Source: Streptomyces lucensis JCM 4490
Lineage (GTDB): Bacteria > Actinomycetota > Actinomycetes > Streptomycetales > Streptomycetaceae
Direction: 5' to 3'
NCBI RefSeq assembly: GCF_014650035.1
Contig: NZ_BMUE01000010.1
Span: 186,001 to 250,000 of the forward strand
DNA length: 64,000 bases
A model generated the notes under the pieces. That model saw nothing but the letters and a program-made list of their open reading frames with translations. It made no database searches and was not told the origin of the DNA. Shown in pieces: positions 42,387 through 50,637 of the stretch. Each line of letters opens with the position of its first letter. Positions within the stretch are counted from its first letter, which is position 1. The translations under genes and the position numbers were made by a program.

Positions 42387-42860
42387 TCACGCCTTGCTGT
42401 GCGAGAACAGCTTGAGCACGGGCACCCCCACCTTGTGCCGGGCCCGGGAGGCCCAGTCCCGGTGGAAGAACTCCTCCACGTAGTGGGGATCCGTCAGCAC
42501 GATCACCTCGTCGGCGGACACCTCGGCCACCAGGCCCTTCAGCGCGTCCAGCGGATGGTCCTCGACCAGCCGGCCCTGTGCCGCGCTCCCCGCCGAGCGG
42601 AGGGCCTGCAACGACACGTCGAGGGCCCGCTCGCCGACGCTCCGGGCCTCCTCGCCCTCAGGTGTCCCGCCCTCGCGGACCGCCTCGTCGAGTTCGCCGA
42701 GCGCGATGTCGTCGATGGCCCGCAGCAGGCGGTCCGCCTGGTCGCCACGCGGCTGGAGCAGCACGTGGAAGGTCACCGGTTCCTCTCCGTGCAAGGTCGT
42801 GACGAACTCCACGTCGGCGGACGTCAAGGCCTTCTCGATCATCAGAACGCTTGTGAACAC
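42387..42860 (-). CDS. Universal-stress-protein-like small protein
   Basis: 157 residues from GTG at 42860 with GAGAAGAGG upstream. The strand-helix order is that of a USP or flavodoxin-like fold: VTFHVLLQPRG, then a helix AIDDIALGELDEAV, SLQALRSAGSAAQGRLVEDH, LKGLVAEVSADEVIVLTDPH and VGVPVLKLFSHSKA. Close relatives in Streptomyces are often labelled indole-3-glycerol phosphate synthase, but no TIM-barrel or IGPS motif is present, so I reject that name. The G-2x-G-9x-G nucleotide site of ATP-binding USPs is not evident. Function unknown. It lies 84 bases upstream of murC on the same strand. Confidence 0.7.
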   Translation of the reverse strand: MFTSVLMIEKALTSADVEFVTTLHGEEPVTFHVLLQPRGDQADRLLRAIDDIALGELDEAVREGGTPEGEEARSVGERALDVSLQALRSAGSAAQGRLVEDHPLDALKGLVAEVSADEVIVLTDPHYVEEFFHRDWASRARHKVGVPVLKLFSHSKA

Positions 42861-42990
42861 CGAACGCCTCTTCTCCTCCGTGGGCCCTGGCAGGGCCTCT
42901 GCGGAAACCATCCTTCCCCGTGATCGCACGGGTACTGCCGGACCAAGTCTGCCTGCGGAAACCAGGACGGAACGGCACATTCCCCTAATG

Positions 42991-43803
42991 TCACGGACGG
43001 CGGTAGCGGCTGAACAGGAATCCGTCCTCCTCCAGCAGGGACGCCAGCTCGAAGCGGTGCGGCACGGCGACCGACGGCCCTCCGGCGATCCGCTGCGCGT
43101 TCCCCGCGGTGAGGGTGGGCGAGACCGTCAGGCACAGCTCGTCCAGCACCTCGGCGGCGATCAGCTGGCCGAGCAGCCGGGGGCCGCCCTCGGTGAGCAG
43201 CCGGGTGTGCCCGAGGCCCGCGAGGGCGGCCACCGCGCGCGCGGGCTCGACGCCCATGCCCTCGCCGGCGATCACGACTCGGGCGCCGGCCTTCTCGGCG
43301 GCGGCGATCCGCTCGGGGGCCGCGGCGGCGCCGGTCAGGATGAGCGTGGGGACCAGGGGCGAGGTGAACAGGGGAAGGGAGAAGTCCAGCTCCAGGCCGG
43401 CGGTGACGACGGCGATCGCGGGCGCCGGGCCCTGGCCGGCGGCCTTGCGGGCGCCCGCGAACTCGGCCCGCGCCTTCGCGGGCCGGTACCCCTCCTGCCG
43501 CACCGTCTCCGCGCCCACCACGACGACGTCGGCGAGCGCGCGCAGCGTGCCGAAGATCCGCATGTCGGCGGCGCTGGAGATGGGCTGTGAGTGCCCGTCG
43601 TGCTGGGCGGCCCCGTCGAGGGAGGAGACCATGTTGGCCCGCAGCCACGGCCGCGGGGCGCCCGGCTCCGGCACGGGGTAGGCGTAGGCGGCGGCCAGCT
43701 CGGCGAGGCTCCACTCGCGACCGCCTCCGGGAGCCGCGGCCCCCGGGGACCCGTCCGCGGCGGGAGCTGCTGTTTCGTCGGTCACAGGGAACAGGCGTCG
43801 CAT
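42991..43803 (-). CDS. RibD C-terminal-like reductase (pyrimidine reductase family)
   Basis: 270 residues. The dihydrofolate-reductase-like fold is shown by RANMVSSLDGAAQHDGHSQP, RIFGTLRALADVVVVGAETV, RLLTEGGPRLLGQLIAAEVL and DELCLTVSPTL. These match RibD reductase domains, which reduce the pyrimidine in riboflavin synthesis with NADPH. The deaminase domain and the other rib genes are absent here, so a stand-alone reductase role, possibly with another substrate, is likely. ATG at 43803 lacks a ribosome binding site; a GTG at 43818 would suit a leaderless message. Divergent from zapE. Confidence 0.85.
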   Translation of the reverse strand: MRRLFPVTDETAAPAADGSPGAAAPGGGREWSLAELAAAYAYPVPEPGAPRPWLRANMVSSLDGAAQHDGHSQPISSAADMRIFGTLRALADVVVVGAETVRQEGYRPAKARAEFAGARKAAGQGPAPAIAVVTAGLELDFSLPLFTSPLVPTLILTGAAAAPERIAAAEKAGARVVIAGEGMGVEPARAVAALAGLGHTRLLTEGGPRLLGQLIAAEVLDELCLTVSPTLTAGNAQRIAGGPSVAVPHRFELASLLEEDGFLFSRYRRP

Positions 43804-43826
43804 GTCGTGCAGTGTGACACGGCGCT

Positions 43827-43843
43827 TAGCATGGGTAACCGTG
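43827..43843 (+). promoter_or_regulatory. Possible leaderless promoter for zapE
   Basis: TAGCAT (43827-43832) resembles a -10 box and is followed by 8 bases and the GTG start at 43841, with no Shine-Dalgarno sequence between. This spacing fits a leaderless transcript. Confidence 0.4.
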
Positions 43844-44944
43844 TCGTCCTCCACCTCCGCCCCCGGATCCGGTCCCCTGACCGACGCGGGCCCCGTGTCC
43901 CTGTGCGCCCGCGAGCCGCACGTCCCCGCCGACCGGCTGGTCGCCGAGATGGTGCCGCCGCCGCGCTTCGACTCGGTCCGCTTCGCCACCTACCTCCCGG
44001 ACCCGAACCAGCCCAGCCAGAGCGAGGCCGTGCGGGTGCTGGAGGGCTTCGCCGCCGGGCTCGGCGGGGCGCACGCCGTCGGCGGCGGCAAGCGGGGCTT
44101 CCTCGGGTTCGGCCGGGCGAAGGCCCCGAAGACCCCGGCCGGCCCGCGCGGCGTCTACCTCGACGGCGGCTACGGCGTCGGCAAGACCCACCTGCTCGCC
44201 TCCCTGTGGCACGCCACCCCGGCCGAGCCCGCGCTCAAGGCGTTCGGCACCTTCGTGGAGCTGACCAACCTGGTCGGCGCGCTCGGCTTCCAGCAGACGG
44301 TGCGGACGCTGAGCGGCCACCGTCTGCTGTGCATCGACGAGTTCGAGCTGGACGACCCCGGTGACACCGTGCTCGTCTCCACGCTGCTCGGCAAGCTGGT
44401 CGAGGCGGGCGTGGCGCTCGCCGCCACCTCCAACACCCTGCCCGGCAAGCTCGGCGAGGGCCGGTTCGCCGCCGCCGACTTCCTGCGCGAGATCCAGGGG
44501 CTGTCGGCCCACTTCCGCGCCCTGCGCATCGACGGCGAGGACTACCGTCACCGCGGTCTGCCCGAGGCGCCGGCGCCGTTCACCGACGAGGAGGTGACCA
44601 AGGCGGCGTACGCCACCGAGGGGGCCTCGCTGGACGACTTCCCGCACCTGCTGGAGCACCTGGCCAAGGTGCACCCGAGCCGGTACGGCGCGCTGACCGA
44701 CGGGCTGCGGGCGGTGTGCCTCACGGGCGTGCGGCCGGTACCGGACCAGTCGACGGCGCTGCGGCTGGTGGTGCTGGCCGACCGGCTCTACGACCGCGAG
44801 GTCCCGGTGCTGGCCTCGGGGCTGCCGTTCGACAGGCTGTTCAGCGAGGAGATGCTGAACGGCGGCTACCGCAAGAAGTACTTCCGCGCGATATCCCGGC
44901 TCACCGCGCTGGCCCGCGACGCGAAGGGCCTCGTCGGCTCCTGA
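43841..44944 (+). CDS. zapE: Cell division protein ZapE (AFG1-like ATPase)
   Basis: 367 residues from GTG at 43841. Walker A is YLDGGYGVGKTHLLASLWH and Walker B LLCIDEFELDDPGD. ATSNTLPGKLGEGRF is sensor 1, and the C-terminal LVVLADRLYDREVPVLASG plus FLREIQGLSAHFRALRI complete the AFG1/ZapE family. In E. coli ZapE modulates the Z-ring under stress; in eukaryotes AFG1 acts with membrane proteases. N-terminal 40 residues are poorly conserved. The substrate in Streptomyces is unknown. Single gene, divergent from the RibD-like gene. Confidence 0.92.
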   Translation: MSSSTSAPGSGPLTDAGPVSLCAREPHVPADRLVAEMVPPPRFDSVRFATYLPDPNQPSQSEAVRVLEGFAAGLGGAHAVGGGKRGFLGFGRAKAPKTPAGPRGVYLDGGYGVGKTHLLASLWHATPAEPALKAFGTFVELTNLVGALGFQQTVRTLSGHRLLCIDEFELDDPGDTVLVSTLLGKLVEAGVALAATSNTLPGKLGEGRFAAADFLREIQGLSAHFRALRIDGEDYRHRGLPEAPAPFTDEEVTKAAYATEGASLDDFPHLLEHLAKVHPSRYGALTDGLRAVCLTGVRPVPDQSTALRLVVLADRLYDREVPVLASGLPFDRLFSEEMLNGGYRKKYFRAISRLTALARDAKGLVGS

Positions 44945-45039
44945 CCGGCGCCCGTTACGCGACCGGGCCCCACTGGGCAAGGGCGAGTTCCCGCCACGCC
45001 ACCCGCGTTTTTCACGCTCTCTCGCGCATGTAATGCACA

Positions 45040-45071
45040 GTTGACCCCGCAAAGGCCGTTGCGGGGTTAAC
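45040..45071. promoter_or_regulatory. 13-bp inverted repeat upstream of the carbonic anhydrase operon
   Basis: GTTGACCCCGCAA (45040-45052) and TTGCGGGGTTAAC (45059-45071) match at 12 of 13 positions around AGGCCG. It lies directly upstream of a good promoter, so an operator is likely; a terminator for zapE (96 bases upstream) is the alternative. Confidence 0.55.
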
Positions 45072-45089
45072 GTGTTTCTTGACCAGCCA

Positions 45090-45117
45090 TTGACCAAGGC
45101 TTGGCGTGCACTAGAGA
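45090..45117 (+). promoter_or_regulatory. Vegetative-type promoter for the secreted protein/carbonic anhydrase/SulP genes
   Basis: TTGACC (45090-45095), a 16-base spacer and TAGAGA (45112-45117) lie about 25 bases before the first start. A second TTGACC occurs at 45079-45084. Confidence 0.6.
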
Positions 45118-45141
45118 TGCGAACGCGGCGAAGGGGGGCGC

Positions 45142-45540
45142 ATGTTCCGCGGTACGACGCCCCGGACGCTGCTCGGCCTCCTCGCCGTCGCGCTGCTCGC
45201 GCTGCAGCTCTTCACTCCCACGGGAACCTTCGCACCCGCACATACAATCGGTCAGGCACTGGCCAAGGCCGAGCCCGGAATCACCCCCTCCGCCGCCCAG
45301 CCGGCGCGTGAGCGAGCGGAGGTGTTCCGCGCTCCGGGCCGTTCGGGTGAGCCCGTGCACGTACCGCACGTGCGCGACCGGCAGCGCGGTTCGGCCTCCG
45401 GCTGGGCGCAGGAGCACCCCCTCATACCCGGCCGGGCGGCCGCGGCGGCCTCGTCGCACACCGCCGGCGCCCCGCGGCACCAGGTCCCGGCTGCCCCCAG
45501 AGCCCACGCCCCGGCAGCGCTCCAGGTCTTCCGCTGTTGA
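45142..45540 (+). CDS. Small secreted or anchored protein of unknown function
   Basis: 132 residues from ATG at 45142 with AAGGGGGG upstream. A signal peptide or anchor helix is clear (TLLGLLAVALLALQLFTPTG). The rest is Pro/Ala/His/Arg-rich and probably disordered, with His-rich spots (PVHVPHVRDR, PRHQVPAAPRAHAP) and one terminal Cys. It is read in line with the carbonic anhydrase gene 88 bases downstream. I recall a similar small protein at this place in other Streptomyces but know no function. The compositional bias calls for caution, but the good promoter, site and signal support a real gene. Confidence 0.65.
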   Translation: MFRGTTPRTLLGLLAVALLALQLFTPTGTFAPAHTIGQALAKAEPGITPSAAQPARERAEVFRAPGRSGEPVHVPHVRDRQRGSASGWAQEHPLIPGRAAAAASSHTAGAPRHQVPAAPRAHAPAALQVFRC

Positions 45541-45628
45541 GGAGCGGGCCGTTCGCCCTCCTCCCTCACCCCCACAACCGTTGTTCAGACCCGACGCGCC
45601 GGTGCGGCGCGCCAGGAGGACCACATAC

Positions 45629-46207
45629 ATGCAGCCCCTCATCGACAACGCCCGTACCTTCGGACAGCGCCCTGAGGAGTTCGCCAAGCTCGCCGAAGGC
45701 CAGTCCCCGCAGGTCCTGTTCATCACCTGCTCCGACTCCCGGGTCGTTCCGGCCCTGATCACGGGCGCCCGCCCCGGCGAGCTGTTCGAGCTGCGCACCG
45801 CGGGGAACATCGTCCCGCCCCACACCTCACAGCACCCCACCGGTGAGGCCGCCACCATCGAGTACGCCGTGGAGGTGCTCGGCGTCCGCGACATCGTCGT
45901 CTGCGGTCACTCGCACTGCGGCGCCGTCGGCGCGCTGGTGCGCGGCGACGACCTGACCGCCGTGCCCGCCGTGCGCGACTGGCTGGCGCACGCCACCCCG
46001 CGCCCGGCGGGCGCGGCCGAGGACCCGGAGGTCGCCGAGGGCGTCCAGAGCCATGTCCTGACCCAGCTGCTGCGGCTCCGCTCGTACCCGTGCGTCGGGC
46101 GGAAGCTGGCGGAGGGCCGGCTGGCGCTGCACGCCTGGTACTACGAGGTGCACACCGGCGCCGTACGGACGCACCGCCCGCAGACCGACACCTTCGAGTC
46201 CCTGTGA
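45629..46207 (+). CDS. Beta-class carbonic anhydrase
   Basis: 192 residues from ATG at 45629 with CAGGAGGA 8 bases upstream. Zinc ligands are Cys34 in FITCSDSRVVP, His94 and Cys97 in CGHSHCGAVGAL. The Asp-Arg dyad is Asp36-Arg38. It interconverts CO2 and bicarbonate in the cytoplasm. The SulP transporter gene overlaps its stop codon (GTGA), strongly suggesting that both serve bicarbonate uptake and use. The C-terminal part (LRLRSYPCVGRKLAEGRLALHAWYYE) is normal for the family. Confidence 0.93.
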   Translation: MQPLIDNARTFGQRPEEFAKLAEGQSPQVLFITCSDSRVVPALITGARPGELFELRTAGNIVPPHTSQHPTGEAATIEYAVEVLGVRDIVVCGHSHCGAVGALVRGDDLTAVPAVRDWLAHATPRPAGAAEDPEVAEGVQSHVLTQLLRLRSYPCVGRKLAEGRLALHAWYYEVHTGAVRTHRPQTDTFESL

Positions 46208-47691
46208 GCGCGCCGATGACCAGCAAGCGCACCCTCATATCCCGCTTCCCCCATCTCAGGCAGGACTTCGCCGCCTCCCTGGTGGTCTTCCTGGTCGCGC
46301 TGCCGCTGTGCGTGGGCGTGGCCGTCGCCTCCGGGGTCCCGGCCGAACTCGGCCTGGTCACCGGCATCGTGGGCGGCATCGTCACCGGGCTGATGCGCGG
46401 CAGCAGCCTCCAGGTGTCGGGCCCGGCGGCCGGCATGACCGTGCTCGTCTTCGAGGCGGTCGAGGAGTTCGGCCTGCCGGTGCTCGGCGCGATCGTGCTC
46501 GTCACCGGACTGCTCCAGGTGACCATGGGCATGCTGCGGCTGGGCCGCTACTTCCGCGCCATATCCGTCTCCGTGGTGGAAGGCATGCTGGCCGGAATCG
46601 GACTGGTCCTCATCGCGGGCCAGCTGTATCCGGCGCTGGCGGCGAAGGCGCCCGGCTCCGGCCTCGGGAAGATCACCGGTCTGCCCGGGGCCGCCCTGGA
46701 CGCCCTCGGCACCACGAAGGCCCTGGCCTCGCTCGGCATCTGCGCCGGCACCGTCGCGGTGCTCCTGCTGTGGAAGCACGCCCCGGCGAGGCTGCGCACG
46801 GTGCCCGGTCCGCTCGCCGCCGTCGGTCTCGCCATGCTCGCGGCGTTCGCGCTGAACCTGCCCGTGCGCACCGTCGAGGTGCACGGCCTGCTGGGCTCGG
46901 TGCAGCCGCCGCCGCTGAGCGCCTTCGGTGAACTGGCCGGCCTCGGCGCCCTCGGCACCGTCGCCGCGTTCACGCTCATCGCGTCCGCCGAGTCACTGTT
47001 CAGCGCGGCGGCGGTGGACCGGCTGCACTCCGGGCCGCGCACCGAGTACGACCGGGAACTCGTCGCCCAGGGCGCCGGCAACACGGTGTGCGGGCTGCTG
47101 GGCGCGCTGCCGATGACCGCGGTGATCGTGCGCAGCGCGGCCAACGTCCAGGCGGGCGCCCGGACGAAGGCCTCCCGCGTCCTGCACGGCGTGTGGCTGC
47201 TGCTGTTCGCCGCCCTGCTGCCCGGCGCGCTCGCGTACATCCCCGTCCCGGCGCTCGCCGGCATCCTCATCTATTCCGGCGCCAAGCTGGTGCCGGTCCG
47301 GGCGCTGGCGGCGCTGTGGCGCGAGAACCGCGGAGAGGCGCTGATCCTGTCCGTCACCGCCGTCTCCATCGTGGCGGTCAGCATGTTCGAGGGCGTTTTG
47401 ATCGGCCTGGCGCTGGCGGTGGTCAAGACGGCGTGGGAGGCCTCGCACATCAGGCTGGAGGTCGTCGACAAGGGCGCGGGCCCTGTCGAGGCGCACCTGT
47501 CGGGCAACGCGACCTTCCTGCGGCTGCCGAAGATCCTCGACATCCTGGAGTCCCTCCCCCAGGACCGCCCGGTCCGCCTCGACCTCTCCGGCCTGCACCA
47601 CCTCGACCACGCCTGCCGCACGGCCCTGCGGAACTGGGCCGCGCGGCACAGCGCGGCGGGCACGGAACCGGTGGAGGTCACGGCGGCCTGA
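46204..47691 (+). CDS. SulP family anion (bicarbonate/sulfate) transporter with STAS domain
   Basis: 495 residues; the GTG at 46204 overlaps the carbonic anhydrase stop, with ATG at 46216 as alternative. About 11-12 helices from residue 22 (ASLVVFLVALPLCVGVAVAS). SulP signatures are QVSGPAAGMTVLVFE and ASAESLFSAAAVDRL. The C-terminal STAS domain (about 425-495) contains NATFLRLPKILDILESLPQD and VRLDLSGLHHLDHACRTAL. Linkage to a carbonic anhydrase points to bicarbonate rather than sulfate as the main substrate, as in BicA-type proteins; this is inference from context. Confidence 0.9.
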   Translation: MSAPMTSKRTLISRFPHLRQDFAASLVVFLVALPLCVGVAVASGVPAELGLVTGIVGGIVTGLMRGSSLQVSGPAAGMTVLVFEAVEEFGLPVLGAIVLVTGLLQVTMGMLRLGRYFRAISVSVVEGMLAGIGLVLIAGQLYPALAAKAPGSGLGKITGLPGAALDALGTTKALASLGICAGTVAVLLLWKHAPARLRTVPGPLAAVGLAMLAAFALNLPVRTVEVHGLLGSVQPPPLSAFGELAGLGALGTVAAFTLIASAESLFSAAAVDRLHSGPRTEYDRELVAQGAGNTVCGLLGALPMTAVIVRSAANVQAGARTKASRVLHGVWLLLFAALLPGALAYIPVPALAGILIYSGAKLVPVRALAALWRENRGEALILSVTAVSIVAVSMFEGVLIGLALAVVKTAWEASHIRLEVVDKGAGPVEAHLSGNATFLRLPKILDILESLPQDRPVRLDLSGLHHLDHACRTALRNWAARHSAAGTEPVEVTAA

Positions 47692-47708
47692 CGAGCGCCT
47701 CCGGCGGT

Positions 47709-47755
47709 GCGGGTGTGCCAGGGGCGCGGGGGGCGCGACCCCCTGGCACACCCGC
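47709..47755. terminator. 16-bp hairpin after the SulP gene
   Basis: GCGGGTGTGCCAGGGG (47709-47724) pairs perfectly with CCCCTGGCACACCCGC (47740-47755) around 15 bases. It begins 17 bases after the SulP stop and fits a factor-independent terminator without U-tract. Confidence 0.85.
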
Positions 47756-47839
47756 CGCCCCAGGACCATGGCCCAAACCCCGGCCCAGGCATATCGTTAC
47801 AGCAAGGGACGAAACAGGCCTCTGTGTGAGGAGGTCATC

Positions 47840-48694
47840 ATGCTCCAGCAAGTGCTGGGCGCCGTCGTCGTGGTGTGCTGCCTGGGCCTCGTGTACTTCG
47901 CGATGGCCGCCAAGGTGGTCAAGCAGTACGAGCGAGGCGTCCTGTTCCGGCTCGGCCGGCTCGCGGGTGACACCCGGGCCCCGGGCCTGACTCTGGTCAT
48001 CCCCTTCGTGGACCGCCTGCACAAGGTCAACATGCAGATCGTCACCCTGCCGATCCCGGCCCAGGAGGGCATCACCCGCGACAACGTCACCGTCCGCGTG
48101 GACGCGGTCGTCTACTTCCGGGTCGTCGACGCGGCGAGCGCGCTGGTGAAGGTGGAGGACTACAAGTTCGCGGTCTCGCAGATGGCCCAGACCTCGCTGC
48201 GGTCGATCATCGGCAAGAGCGACCTGGACGACCTGCTCTCCAACCGGGAGAAGCTCAACCAGGGCCTGGAGCTGATGATCGACAGCCCGGCCGTCGGCTG
48301 GGGTGTCCAGGTCGACCGGGTGGAGATCAAGGACGTCTCCCTGCCGGACGCCATGAAGCGGTCCATGGCCCGCCAGGCGGAGGCCGACCGGGAGCGCCGG
48401 GCCCGGATCATCAACGCCGACGCCGAACTGCAGGCCTCCAGGAAGCTCGCCGAGGCCGCCCAGCAGATGTCGGACACCCCGGCCGCGCTCCAACTGCGGC
48501 TGCTGCAGACGGTGATGGCGGTGTCCGCGGAGAAGAACTCCACGCTGGTGCTGCCCATCCCGGTGGAACTGCTGCGCTTCCTGGAGCGGGGCGGCGGAAC
48601 GGCCGGCCCGGACGGCGACGCGGGGCAGCGGGGGGCCGCCGCCCTCGCGGAGCAGCCCGCGCCGAACGGCGACGGCACCGCTTCGCACGGCTGA
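47840..48694 (+). CDS. SPFH/band 7 protein (slipin/stomatin-like)
   Basis: 284 residues from ATG at 47840 with GAGGAGG 5-6 bases upstream. One N-terminal TM hairpin (VLGAVVVVCCLGLVYFAMAA), then the SPFH domain: VVKQYERGVLFRLGRL, RAPGLTLVIPFVDRLHKVNM, NVTVRVDAVVYFRVVD and VQVDRVEIKDVSLPDAMKRS. A coiled-coil (QAEADRERRARIINADAELQ) and a disordered Gly/Ala tail follow. These proteins oligomerise at membranes and often work with NfeD and a protease. No NfeD partner is adjacent here. Stand-alone gene. Confidence 0.92.
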   Translation: MLQQVLGAVVVVCCLGLVYFAMAAKVVKQYERGVLFRLGRLAGDTRAPGLTLVIPFVDRLHKVNMQIVTLPIPAQEGITRDNVTVRVDAVVYFRVVDAASALVKVEDYKFAVSQMAQTSLRSIIGKSDLDDLLSNREKLNQGLELMIDSPAVGWGVQVDRVEIKDVSLPDAMKRSMARQAEADRERRARIINADAELQASRKLAEAAQQMSDTPAALQLRLLQTVMAVSAEKNSTLVLPIPVELLRFLERGGGTAGPDGDAGQRGAAALAEQPAPNGDGTASHG

Positions 48695-48701
48695 CGGGCC
48701 G

Positions 48702-48731
48702 CGGGCGCCCGCCCGTGACGGTGGGCGCCCG
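48702..48731. terminator. Hairpin after the SPFH gene
   Basis: CGGGCGCCC (48702-48710) pairs with GGGCGCCCG (48723-48731) around a 12-base loop, 8 bases after the stop codon. Confidence 0.6.
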
Positions 48732-48811
48732 TCCTCCGGGACGGTGGGTGGCGCGAGCGGGCGGGCGCGGCGCACCATCGAGGGACCGGTCCGGACGGCA
48801 GAGGGGTGCCC

Positions 48812-49669
48812 GTGGCGAAGAAGAGCGGCGAAGATCTCCGGGAGACGCTCCGCCTCCCGCTCGGCGAGCGGATCGAACTGGCCGCGTACGACGCCCGGGC
48901 CACGCCCGGATTCGCCGACGGCAAGCAGGCGGCTCTCACGGACACCGCCCGGATGGGCGGCCGCCTGGCCGGGCTGCAGGAACGGCTGTGGGCGGCGGGC
49001 ACCGCGGGCGACCGGCGCCGGGTGCTGCTGGTGCTGCAGGGCATGGACACCAGCGGCAAGGGCGGCACGGTCAAGCACGTCATCGGCCAGTTCAACCCCG
49101 CCGGCTGCCGCATCCAGGCCTTCAAGGCGCCCAGCGAGGAGGAACGCGCGCACGACTTCCTGTGGCGGGTGCGCCGCGCGCTGCCCGGGCCCGGCGAGAT
49201 CGGCATCTTCGACCGCTCGCACTACGAGGACGTCCTCATCGCCCGTGTCCGCCACCTCGCCCCGCCCGCCGAGATCGGCAGCCGCTACGGCCTGATCAAC
49301 GACTTCGAGCGGGAGCTGGCCGAGGACGGCGTGACCCTCGTCAAGTGCTTCCTGCACATCTCCCACGACGAGCAGAAGCGCCGTCTGCTGCGCCGCCTGG
49401 ACCGCCCCGACAAGCACTGGAAGTTCGACCCGACCGACATCGCGGAGCGCGCCCTGTGGCCCGCCTACCAGGAGGCGTACGAGCTGGCGCTGGAGCACTG
49501 CGCCGCCGCGCACGCGCCCTGGTACCTGGTGCCGGCGGACCGCAAGTGGTACCGCAACTGGGCGATCAGCCGGCTGCTGCTGGAGCACCTGACGGCCCTC
49601 GGCCCGCGGTACCCGAAGGGCGCCTTCGACGTGGCGGCGTGCCGGGAGCAGTTGCTGAGGCAGGCGTGA
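48812..49669 (+). CDS. ppk2: Polyphosphate kinase 2 family protein (PPK2)
   Basis: 285 residues from GTG at 48812, which has GAGGGG 5 bases upstream; a GTG at 48806 overlaps that site. Walker A is VLQGMDTSGKGGTVKHVIGQ, the lid region is FKAPSEEERAHDFLWRVRRA, Walker B is IGIFDRSHYEDVLI, and the C-terminus has RYPKGAFDV. It transfers phosphate between polyphosphate and nucleotides (NDP or NMP kinase activity depending on class). One-domain length suggests class I or III. Cytoplasmic; single gene after a terminator. Confidence 0.93.
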   Translation: MAKKSGEDLRETLRLPLGERIELAAYDARATPGFADGKQAALTDTARMGGRLAGLQERLWAAGTAGDRRRVLLVLQGMDTSGKGGTVKHVIGQFNPAGCRIQAFKAPSEEERAHDFLWRVRRALPGPGEIGIFDRSHYEDVLIARVRHLAPPAEIGSRYGLINDFERELAEDGVTLVKCFLHISHDEQKRRLLRRLDRPDKHWKFDPTDIAERALWPAYQEAYELALEHCAAAHAPWYLVPADRKWYRNWAISRLLLEHLTALGPRYPKGAFDVAACREQLLRQA

Positions 49670-49771
49670 GCCGGCCGGCCGCGGGGAGGCCCGGCCGCCG
49701 CGCGGGTGACCATGACGACGCGCCGCAGTCATATCACCACATAAGCGCACATCCAGCTCTACGTTCGTACG

Positions 49772-50620
49772 GTGATCCCATCAGTTCGTCGTCTCACCGT
49801 CGTCTGCGCCCTGGCCGCGGCCCTCGCCGCCTGCGGTACCGCGGGCGCCCCGGGCGCCGACCGCCCGGCCAGGTCCACCGTCCCCGCCTCGCCGTCCTCC
49901 TCGCGTCCGCCCCTGCTCGCCCCGGGGCCGAGCGGTCTGACCCCGGTCTTCGAACACGGCCCGCGCACCCTGGGCAAGACCGTCGCGCTGACCTTCGACG
50001 CCGACATGACCGCCGACCAGGGGCCCCGGGCGGCCGCCGGGGAGCACTTCGACAATCCGGACCTGATCGGCGCGCTGCGCGCGCTGAAGGTGCCGGCCAC
50101 CATCTTCATGACCGGCCGGTGGGCCGAGCAGTACCCGGTCGAGGCCCGCAGCCTCGGCCACGACCCGCAGTTCGAGGTCGCCAACCACTCCTGGAGCCAC
50201 TACGCCTTCACCGACGACTGCTACGGCCTGCCGACCGTCGGGGCGGACGGCATGCGGACCGACGTCGAGCGGGCCTTCGCCTCGCTGCGCAAGGCGGGCG
50301 TGCCGAAACCGCTGCCCTACTTCCGGTTCCCCGGCGGCTGTTACGACCAGCGGGCGCTGCGCGCGCTCAGCGGACTGGGGGTGACCGCGGTGCAGTGGGA
50401 CGTGGTGAGCGGTGACGCCTTCGCCACGGACGCCGACGCGGTGACCCGGCAGGTGCTGGACGGGGTGAAGCCCGGCTCGGTGGTCGTCATGCACTGCACC
50501 CGCAGCGCCGCCCCGACGACCGAGCAGGTGGTCCGCGCGGTCGTACCGGAGCTGCGCCACCGCGGGTACCGGTTCGTGAAGGTCTCCCAGCTGATCGGCG
50601 AGACCGCCGGCCACCGCTGA
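49772..50620 (+). CDS. Polysaccharide deacetylase lipoprotein (CE4/NodB domain)
   Basis: 282 residues from GTG at 49772. The signal peptide ends in the lipobox ALAAC, then a Ser/Pro-rich linker to residue 60. The NodB domain shows VALTFDADMTAD (motif 1, both Asp), NHSWSHYAF (motif 2, zinc His pair), FRFPGGCYDQ (motif 3) and GSVVVMHCTRS (motif 5, catalytic-base His). It should deacetylate N-acetylated wall polymer or chitin at the membrane surface. No clear ribosome binding site: TACGTT 6 bases before the start might be the -10 of a leaderless message. Followed 17 bases later by a small gene. Confidence 0.9.
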   Translation: MIPSVRRLTVVCALAAALAACGTAGAPGADRPARSTVPASPSSSRPPLLAPGPSGLTPVFEHGPRTLGKTVALTFDADMTADQGPRAAAGEHFDNPDLIGALRALKVPATIFMTGRWAEQYPVEARSLGHDPQFEVANHSWSHYAFTDDCYGLPTVGADGMRTDVERAFASLRKAGVPKPLPYFRFPGGCYDQRALRALSGLGVTAVQWDVVSGDAFATDADAVTRQVLDGVKPGSVVVMHCTRSAAPTTEQVVRAVVPELRHRGYRFVKVSQLIGETAGHR

Positions 50621-50637
50621 CGTCCTACGCTGGACGT

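Noticed and set aside
42387..42860. Indole-3-glycerol phosphate synthase label used for similar proteins
   Set aside because: The chain is only 157 residues and lacks TIM-barrel and catalytic motifs of that enzyme; the fold looks USP-like.
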